Shown here: positions 54,725 through 64,000 of the stretch, one piece after another
Position numbering within the stretch: position 1 is the stretch's first letter
Layout of the letters: each line of letters opens with the position of its first letter
DNA from: Polydactylus sextarius
Taxonomy: Eukaryota > Chordata > Actinopteri > Polynemidae
Direction of reading: 5' to 3'
Assembly: GCA_016801845.1 (NCBI GenBank)
Contig: CM028908.1
Coordinates: forward strand, 18,076,047-18,140,046
DNA length: 64,000 nt
Translations under genes and position numbers: made by a program
Notes under the pieces: model-generated
Seen by the model: only the letters and a program-made list of their open reading frames with translations
The model's database searches: none
What the model was told of the DNA's origin: nothing

Positions 54725-57700
54725 AATCTCTGTTTTGTACATGAACTCCAAACAGTGATCGTTTTTAGGGTATTTGACAATTTGCATGTAATCCATGTAC
54801 TTTCAGGCTTTGGAGATGAAACTATCTAAATAGATATCTGAAAGATAAAGCTGGTAAGATTCAATATTTTTGTGATTTGTCATGTCAACAAATCCCCTGA
54901 AAAGTATTTAATAGTGCATTAGTGTAACATCGCCAACCTTTCCCAACCCCAAACAATGGGATATGACTATCTAGTTTAATTTAGTTATTTATTTTCAGAA
55001 CACCATAGCTTTTAGTTAGTAAATGTTAAACAGGACTATAAGGGCATTTGTATGTGTATTGAACAATCCACATCTGATGATAATACTTGTTAAGAGGACA
55101 CACTCAGTGACGGCTTTGTTGTTTTCACTTGATTTGCTGACAGCAAGAAACTAATATCACTACACTTATCCTTTATCAGGGCAATTTATCTTGTTCTCTA
55201 TGTGCATAGCGTGTTCACAACACATGTCCTTTCTATGTTTATGCTGTGCCAACTTCACTTCAGGTTGTTGTCAATTTTCCTTTGGCAGGACAATTTTTTC
55301 CCTGGAGTTGTCCGTTGTGTGAACACAAGGTGACCCTATAGGGAACGTGATATGTCAGGACATAAAGCTTATTTAAGTAGATTTGACTTTGCTAATACCT
55401 TTTGTCCCCTCCTTTATCTCTTTATCTATTTTCCTTTCATTCTCACTATCATCCTCTTGTTTTCTTTTTCTTTGTTTCCCTTTTTTATCCTTTTTCATGG
55501 ACTCACACTCGAGGGAGATGAGTGGCCTAGCTGCTGTGTCTCTGGTCAGATATTTTGCTGAGGTCGCTGCAGTGAGAGCCTCCGGGGGATGACGGTGTAG
55601 TGTGGCGTGGTGTGTGTGTGAGGTGGTGGTGGTGGTGGGGTGCTTCATATATACACTAGAGGTTTTTCTACCAACATCAGCACAAATGGCCTGGTCAATT
55701 TTCATTTATAGAACCTTCAAAACCACCAAAGTGTGGAATATGCTTCAGTGTGTATATCTGATCATACATTTATCATGACAAGAATGATAGAACTCACCCT
55801 GGTGGTGTGCTTAAATTAGTGAAAGTGAAAAAAGACATTGACCTGTAATTGAGCTTTATCTGTTTCTCAGAGGAACACAAAAAAGGAATGGACACTTAGA
55901 ATAAGATTATCTATAACTAATATCTCTCCCAGGTGATGGGTGTCAATCTCAACACTGTGTCAGCTGTTGTCAATCAAGGATGATCACTTCTATAGAGTGT
56001 TTCCATGGCAACGCAGAGGTCAAAAGGGTCAGTTTTGATACAATGCACCACAACGATCGTTACTGACACACTGACAGGGTGATATCGCCTGAGCTGTCAT
56101 TATTTGGTGAGGTGAAAATCCCTCTTGCTTCATCCCCTGGGACTCACTACCTCTCCTCACCCCTCACTGACCCAGCGGCCACAGTCTTTAATGTCCGTGC
56201 TCATTTTCTTAAGCAGGGTCTTGGCTCTGCTGCATCGTATTAGTTTATGAATCCACCACAGTGGCGCCAGTGCAATAACTGAGATTTAAATGTCAGGTGA
56301 TGGAGCCACTTTAAGCTTTAGAAGATAATAAAGATATATTGCAGCAGATAAAGTGTCTTATTAAGTGACGCATGTTGAAATATTTGTTTAGATTTGATGG
56401 GAGCGTGTATATGTGTGTGCATAGGTAGACAAATATATATTTAGTGTTTGTTTTTTCATTTATCTCTAATGTGGTTAAGCAGCACCTGGAGGTGAAACAC
56501 AGCTGAGGTCATAGACAGACCACCAGACAAAATCACTCAGAGCTTTTATTTTATGTTTTATTCAATTGAGTTTGCTTCCCCTGTAGTGAAACCAAATTCA
56601 ACCCAAAGTACTGAGCCGAGGCAAAACATATTAGATTGAGAAATACATGCTGCAGAAGAAGCAACAATTCAGACCAAGTTAATGAAATGGAGCTGATTGG
56701 ATTACATAGAGGTATTCAAATGGCTCTGCTGTCAGTGAGCTGACTTATCCAGCACACTGTCGTGAAACCCAATTGTCATCATCATCATCATCAACCTGAT
56801 TTTGCGTAGGTTATATATCATTTCAGTCAATGTCAGTGTCAATGTTTTTATTGTGTAGCTGTAAAAACATCGCTATCAAAGATGAATCTATCTTGACAGT
56901 TGTGCTGCACAATATATGAAAATGAAGGAAATAAAAATTATGATCAGAAAATACAAGCATCAGTGCTCTTTTCATTGTAGCAGTCAGAGGAACCCACTGT
57001 GAGAAAATCTGTACCTTCAAGCAGTATGCACATTTTATGAGCTCCATTACAAAGTTTGTGCTAACACAGACATAAACAGGCCATAAAAAGGGAGATATCA
57101 TCCTTGGGGCGAACCTCACTATTGGATTCCTGTTCTCCTCAGGATGGACACATGCTTATTGTGCTAAACAAAACCCCTGCTGCCTCTAGCAACAACACCT
57201 TTCAGCATTTTTTCTGTCCTGCCTTTGGGAGGTGTGAATTTGTGTGTGCCTCTGTGTGTGTGTGTGTGAGCTCAGGGAGGTGGCCTACATTTATCTACAG
57301 CTGCACTTTTCATTACTCTCATAAGGTGAGGTCAACGGGTGAGGTCTGCTCGGGTCTTACAGCGTAGGTGAACAACTGGTGTCAGTGAAATGAGATGTAA
57401 TATGTGGCGGAGTGGCTTTTATCAAACTGCACGTCCTTGCATCAGACAGTGAGCGGGGTGGACGATGACAGGGAGAGAAATTAAGCTTTAGGTGGGCACT
57501 GAGATGGAACAGGAGATGTCTCAGTCAGATAGATAGCAGCAAGCTAACAGCAGAGTCACTGAGCTCCCTGCAGAGACTGTCAGTGGAGCACAATATAAAT
57601 TATAAGAGAAACACATTTGCAGCAGGCTCTATGCTTCAGGAACTTTGAGCCAAAGGAGAGAATGTAAACAGACATTTTCATCAGCTGGGTGTTTTCAAGT

Positions 57701-59985
57701 ACGAAATATCAAATTTGACAGGATTAAACAGGTTTTGTTTGGTGCAGCTGGGACCAGTGTCCTGTAGAGGACAAAGCTGTCACAATCTCATCTCCGATGT
57801 GCATCCATTACTGTGTGGAATTATAATGGGACCCAGCCACTACAAGGGCAAAGGCAAACACTAACATGATTATGGTAATGACTGCCAATAGCTATCCCTT
57901 GAAGAGATAGGAACATGGACACTGAAAAGGCGATTTCTAACAATTAATCAAAACACATAAATAAACATAATGTCATTGACATTCACTTCTGGCAGACAAG
58001 CGATTGGTAAATGTTGTTGATACCTCTAAAGCTATTCAATCAGCGTGATGCATGTGGTTGGAGGTTGGGGGATTTGGCAGGCAACAATACATCATGTCAA
58101 CATTTATTTTGCACTTTGTCAGAAAATGTAATTAGCTGGAATTACAAATTTGAAACGTTTGAGACCTGAAGCGGCCATCAAACTTTAAGTGGCTGGTTGC
58201 ATTCTAGGTGAAACACATTTCACTATACTGCACTGGAAATACGTGAGGTGAGAGGACATACTGTGAGAAGTCTGAGCATGAGGAACCATAACTAACTAAC
58301 TAACTAGCTGCTGTGTGAAGCTGCTAACATTCTCACGGTGACAGTTTTACATGCATATGCTTGGCAGGTTTAATGTTCACTGTCGCTGTGCACAAGGTGC
58401 AGCTGATGAGAATGTCAGCTGTTTTACCTCTTTACTGCATTTGGTCATACACTTAAGTGCATCAATTGATAATTGAAATTTTAACCTGATGATGCAGATA
58501 AATGAAAAGTCATCATCTAAAGAAGAATGTGCATGTTTGAACAAGATTTAATGATGACCCATCTGATAATGATCCAGTAAACCATGAAATACTGTGACAT
58601 TTTTAATTGTTTTTGTTGACATCATTGAGATATTTTAATCTGGATCAACCAACCAACCAACTGAGAGTGATGTCACCAGCATGGCTAAAAACACAAATGA
58701 CTTTCTGTTAAACAAGCACCAAAATGATGAAGTGAACATTCTCTAATGTGATGTAAATATATGCACTGATCACAGGACTACCTGCTTTTGACGATGGCTT
58801 TCGAATTATGTGTCATACCAGATGAGTCTATGCTAATTTCTAGGCTAATCAGAGTGAGTGAAAGCTTTTTAAAAAAAGAGTTGCAGTATAACAATGTGCT
58901 ATGTGCTTGACAGCCTACTGATTGGCTCTTCCTCTGCTGAGAGGAGCAGCAGCAGGCTCCCACACATGGTGTAAATCCCAACACCTCCTGTGAGCCACCA
59001 GTCTTTTCACAGGAATATCCCACCTCAGCACATTCACTTAGTGATCTAATATATGTGTGATCGGTCGAGCATGTGCTTAAATGCAAGTGTTGAGTACTAC
59101 TTTATCCACAGAGACAGATGGTATTCCCTCTCTCCAACACCCTTTCCCTTCTTTACGAAAATACACTGGTTTGATTTATGTTCTGCCCCCATTAGCAACT
59201 TTCTCTTTCATTCCTCTTTTCTTTGTTTTAATTGCTACATTTTTTTTCTATTTCTCACCTTTTCTGCTCAACACACAAAGGTTTTGCTACTTCTTTGTAG
59301 AATTGTAGCAAAGCTGTAGGATGTGGCTTTGAATCAGCGGATGACTATATAAAGCCTGTACTGATCCACCTGAGAATGGACCAAAAAAGCCTGGCTTCCC
59401 ATCAGAGAAGGCTTTATATATGTTTCTTATATAGCATGCTGAAAATCTCCTGGGGTTTTGTCTTTCTATGTTGGTGTTTTCAGGCAATATGAAAATTTCA
59501 AGACCACAATAAACAACGATCTATTCCTTTACCCCCCCATTTATGTTGTTATCGCTTTCCCTGTGACATATGGTGTGATTTTTCAACATCATTGCCACCA
59601 TGGGAAGTATATAGCCAAGAAAAATATATGACTCTTATCAAACAGTAGCTGTGGGGTCTCTGTTTCTCAGCAACAATCTGTGCTCACAGGTACAGATAAA
59701 CACCACGTTATGACATTATGAAAAATATAGCATTTGATAATTTGATTTCCCAAAAATTAATGTGCAGCATGTTTTTTTTATTTCAAGTGCAGATATGCTT
59801 TAGTTTTAACACTTACTGGATTCAAGTCAATGATATGTTGCTGATAATAGCTGTAGGCAAAGAAGCCAACGGGATATTTTACAGCAGCTTAAGCAGAAAA
59901 ACATAAGAACTGCATCCAGTTTAACCCTATGGATCTTGGAGTTGGGTTTGGTTTATTCACAAGCATCATAAAGTGGTTTGAATTT

Positions 59986-60012
59986 GAAAGTGAAAGTGAA
60001 AGTGAAAGTGAA
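59986..60012 (+). repeat. (GAAAGT)n short tandem repeat
   Basis: About 4.5 copies of GAAAGT. Each junction gives GAAAGTGAAA, which fits the interferon-regulatory-factor core GAAANNGAAA. Confidence 0.9.
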
Positions 60013-63000
60013 TGGTTTGTGTTTATTAGCAGGGAGAGGATGGCTTGACCTCTGTGACTGAACACTCTTTTGCCTGTGGGTTGTGTGTGACTGTACGCGA
60101 AGAAATAAGTGATAAAGTAGAAATTGACAGAAGAGCGGAAACAATGTGGCCCAGGTAATATTTGGCAACTTCTGGGGGTTTGTATGCTCTTACCTAAATA
60201 TTGCCATTCTGCTTTTCCAAGGTGTAAATTTAGTAATGTTGTCTGTGTCTGTATCCTGTGATGCTGTATAGGGATTCGTCTCCTGTTGTTCTCATTGAGG
60301 TCCTGATTGTCTAAGGATGTGGGATATTGGATATCCGATTGGTATTTTTGTTTTATATATGTTGGTGCACGGGTCAACTAGACGACTAGAATGCATATTC
60401 ATTATATTAGTTGGGATGTAAACTGAATTTACATTTTCCAATGTAAATTAATTTGCCCATTACATAGCTTGATGCTAATGACAGCCACGACAGCCCCCGC
60501 TGTGCAGAGAGATTACTACACTCTGAAAACAGTCAGGTCGATCGACTGTAGGAAGGTGTAAAATGCAAATGGAATCGGTGTCAAAGCAGCTGAGGGCTCA
60601 CACTAGGCTCTACACTAAGTGGGTGCAGTGAAATTAGTGTAGTTGTGTGTGTAAAAAAATGTAGTGCTAATTCTGTTCCACATGTCTGTGTGCATAAATA
60701 GTTTGCTGTGGAAATGAGGTAGACAGGACACTTTCCCTGCTGGTGGAGCAGCATTTTTTTATGTGTAGGATTCACATAAAATCAAAGCCTGTGTGCCATT
60801 TTCGGTGTTTTAGGAGATGATATGGAAAGAAATTACACATCGCAAATGATTTAGAAACTTTTAGCTGAATTATCTGCTCTGGTTTTATTTACATTTTTTT
60901 TAAATTACTTTCCCTTTTTAGAGACAAACAACTGTTGTGATTCATAAACCAACTTTGCACTTCAATAAAGAAAAGTTTTCCACCCTCCCCAGTGGTGGAA
61001 GCTTTCAAGGACTTCATTTATTATCAAGCATTCTGGTGACTTTGTGCCAGCAGTTATGATCACTGCAAGAACCATTATCTTCTTCTATTGAGAGTTATAA
61101 ACTTAATGACTCAGCATAATCTCATTTTCTACTTCATTATTAATCTCTTCTCTGCAGCTGTAATCAGGTGGGAAAATCTGTTCAAAATGGATGGTTTTTA
61201 TCATGTTTGTTGTAGTCACTGTGCAATCTGTTCATGCTCCCTCATTCACTGTTACTGAAAAGACCAAAGTATGAAGATTTGATCCCATATGCACAAAGCC
61301 TGCTTACAGACCAAATCAACATGCCATGTGAGTTCCACCAAATCAAAAATCACCAAAGAAAATATGTTAAAATGCCAAGAAAAACTTCCTTATAATGTGA
61401 GTTAGAGTATTTGTGCACCAACATGAACTGCCCCCAATACAACACAAACCGCAGTAGTGTGCAACCTGTTTTTTTTTTTTTTTTGAAAAGCAGTAAATCC
61501 CCACTAGATGTTGTAATGAGGGAGTGCTGGGCTGTGATCCCCTCTGTCTGGGTTTAATATGGTAATACCTGCCCCCACAACACCCTAGCTGTCGGAAGAG
61601 AACACAACTAGGATTTACTCCCTTTATTACCTCGACGGAGCATTTAATTTCCTGGGCATTTGGGTGGGTTAGTGGGACAAGCAGGCGGATGTCAGGACTG
61701 GCAATCACTCAGGGTGATGCTGGGAGACACTGACATACGACAGAGTCATCAGTTCAGGCAGATGTGAGTGAGAGAGAGAAAGAGAGGGAGTGAATAATCC
61801 TTTGTTTGGGATGATGAAGCCACAGCTGGCCTTGGTTGAGAAATAGCATGTGTGTCATACACTGGCAAGTAAGAAACATGAATGTGTGGGTGTCCCCATG
61901 TTATATGTGTATTATATATTCTGTATACTGACTCATGATGGTCATTCCCTCTACTAAGCAGCTCATAGGAGCTGATAATCACTGCTTGGCCACCATTGTA
62001 ATAAAGACTTCAGCATCCAAATTGTTTTTAATCAAGATCTCATTTTAGCTGTGCTCTAATGAATTCATTATGGTGGGTTGGGGAGAAACTCGGTGCTAAG
62101 TGGTGAGCTGCTGGCATCTGTATTAGGGGATTTACTATTATGTCATCAAACAGAGCTGAATCAGTGGCACAATAAGTAAGTTACACTAGAAAGTAAAAGG
62201 AAGATGTTAGAGAATAAGTGGTAACGGCGCTTTTTCACTGATATTAAGATGAATCTTTTAGAGTATAGATGAAAGCTACATTATTACAAAGTAAGTTTAG
62301 AATATATTGTCTGTTCAGCCCCTTTTGACTGTAACAAAGGCTCATATATATATTACATATGTTATATGTTACAAGGTATGAGGGATGGTTCTTCCCTTTG
62401 TAATTACATAGTAAAATCTAAATCTAATCTAATCTAAAATAATAATAATAAAAAAAATAGAATTTACCAAATATGTCCAAAACAGATTTTCCAGAATATA
62501 AAATATTTAGCTTTTCTGCAAAAAATTCAGAGCATAATATTCACTTTATAATAAAAAACAGTGAGGATACCTCTGGATAAAGCTGATAACCAAAGGTAAT
62601 ATTTGGCAGTTTTGCAGTAAGGTTGCAGTAAAGCCAGACCTCATAAGCTGGGACCACTTGTCACAATATAATTATTTCTTGGTTCCTTCTTTATGGAAAA
62701 TTCTTATCCCTTTATTTTCCTTTTCCTCCAGGCACCCACTTCAACCACAAAGATAACCGCTGAGAGATGAGAGAGCATGGCCACATCAGAACGATACAGT
62801 CCTACAAAGTCAGGAACACAAGCAGTCAGACATGTTGTAAAACAGAAATGTCAGATTACCTAAACCACTTTATTTGGAGAGAATTGAATTATACCTGAAG
62901 AAGAAACATCCGTGTGTTATTTGAGAAACATTCATATAGGCTACACCACTGTGTCCCCAATGCTCAGAGATGTTGAACAAGTGTCATTGTGCTTGCTTAA

Positions 63001-63884
63001 TGTGGTGATAAAGCGTATTCATGGGTTAAATTATGATTCATTAAAAGGCAGGTTGCATGCAGATGTGTTCCGGTCATAAAGATTACAAGACAAGACAAAA
63101 CACGGTGGAGTAATCACATATTCATTAATGTGTGATACATCAACATGAGTCATTTTGACCATATACTGTTCTTAGCTGACAGTGTCTACAGTTATGATTA
63201 CCAGAAGCTATTTCATATAAATCAATGTAAATGAGAACGCACCATTATGAGAATACCATTATAAACGCATATAAAAATGACTTATTGTTTCAGTGGATGG
63301 AATCTATATCACATTGATCCAGAGAGACCTACAATATTAGTAAAACACATTTTAATACATGTCACTTCCATGATGTTAGGATGACACAACAGCCTCTTTT
63401 CTTATCGCTGTCAATTTAATGTGCAAATCTCACAGGCAATTTAACTTTAAGGGCTGCCATTCTGCCAGGTGCACTGCTGTGTACCTTAAAGGTTATAGTG
63501 AAATATTTCTGGATACTTTCTCTCCTGTGACTACTTCAAATTAATATTACAGGCAAACATCAAGAAGAAAAAAGCGAAAATCAGTTGCAAAACATGGCGC
63601 CGTGGCAGAAGATATAAGCTATAAGTTGCTTTAGTGGCATCAGGGCGCTGGCTATCTAAGCCTCTAGCCACCCTCCTCAGTCATTCTTAGTAGAGAGGAA
63701 GGATATACCCCACTTCCTTAAGCTCCACCCTGCCCCATGCTCCACAGAGGAAAGAGGTGAACATAAAATGCAGGGCTAAGGAACCCCCAGGGACTTAAAC
63801 CTTAGGGTGGGAACAGTACAGACAAAACACAGTAGCTTCTCTGTCATAAATCATGGCTGTTTATGTAATATAGCAAAGTGTGGA

Positions 63885-64000
63885 ATGTGTCACACCTTAA
63901 AGGTGGAGTAAGCAATTCTGTCGAAAAGCTGTTGACATTTGAACTTAACGGACAAACAAATACACCCCTCCCTCAATGTCCCTGCAGAACCCCACCCCCA
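63885..64000 (+). repeat. Interspersed repeat fragment, cut by window end
   Basis: CACCTTAAAGGTGGAGTAAG then GACAAACAAATACACCCCTC resembles a repeat common in percomorph introns that begins near CTTAAAGGTGGAGTAAGCGA. It continues past the edge. Confidence 0.45.

Larger units (their letters stand above)
49701..64000. other. fgd5 upstream region, no gene recognised
   Basis: About 14 kb, AT-rich. No reading frame resembles a known protein, and I see no run of compatible exons. Contents: a possible plus-strand exon at 49836-49886, a CRE at 51811-51818, a (CA)n at 52537-52571, a 22-bp tandem duplication at 54681-54724, GTG-rich and ATC-rich simple repeats near 55620 and 56775, a GAAAGT tandem at 59986-60012, and an interspersed repeat at the right edge. 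Confidence 0.6.

Noticed and set aside
55352..55705. Hydrophobic plus-strand frame and its opposite
   Set aside because: Composition comes from a pyrimidine-rich tract (TTTCTTTTTC-type); no family signal.

Overview
The window is nuclear DNA of a ray-finned fish, most likely a percomorph. The evidence is vertebrate protein-kinase and guanine-exchange-factor genes split by GT-AG introns, AT-rich introns full of (CA)n and (GA)n microsatellites, a Tx1/L1-type LINE relic, a tRNA-derived SINE, and several repeat families I associate with percomorph introns. There are no bacterial-type operons, no CRISPR array and no prophage.

Layout, left to right. Positions 1-3335 hold a composite repeat: a DNA element bounded by TTAA sites and terminal inverted repeats, with a decayed LINE inside. 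A tRNA-Glu(CTC) gene follows at 3472-3543. The first two coding exons of protein kinase C delta (prkcd) lie on the minus strand at 3906-4459; the rest of that gene runs off the left edge. A GC-rich block at about 13972-14170, carrying a perfect CRE and a perfect donor site and flanked by two microsatellites, is the best candidate for the prkcd promoter and first non-coding exon. From 14.3 to 20.9 kb I see only AT-rich non-coding sequence, probably including the fgd5 3'UTR.

The main gene is a complete fgd5 (FYVE, RhoGEF and PH domain containing 5) on the minus strand, with coding sequence from 49357 down to 20947. I placed 21 constitutive coding exons; all phases agree and the predicted protein is 1530 residues. 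A further 33-nt phase-compatible microexon is proposed. Domain order is a proline motif, a long acidic region, DH, PH, FYVE and PH. A second perfect tRNA-Glu(CTC) and a decayed third copy sit antisense inside fgd5 introns. Right of 49.4 kb is the fgd5 5' flank and about 14 kb in which I recognise no gene.

Both genes are signalling proteins transcribed leftward, so the prkcd promoter lies downstream of fgd5. FGD5 activates Cdc42 and in mammals is enriched in endothelium; PKC delta is a diacylglycerol-dependent kinase. Nothing here shows that they act together. I did not find a clearly new biological system. The points most worth checking are the microexon, an overlapping upstream reading frame at the fgd5 start, the TTAA-bounded composite element, the antisense tRNA-Glu copies, two divergent CTCF-like sites, and FOX/ETS-like clusters in fgd5 introns.
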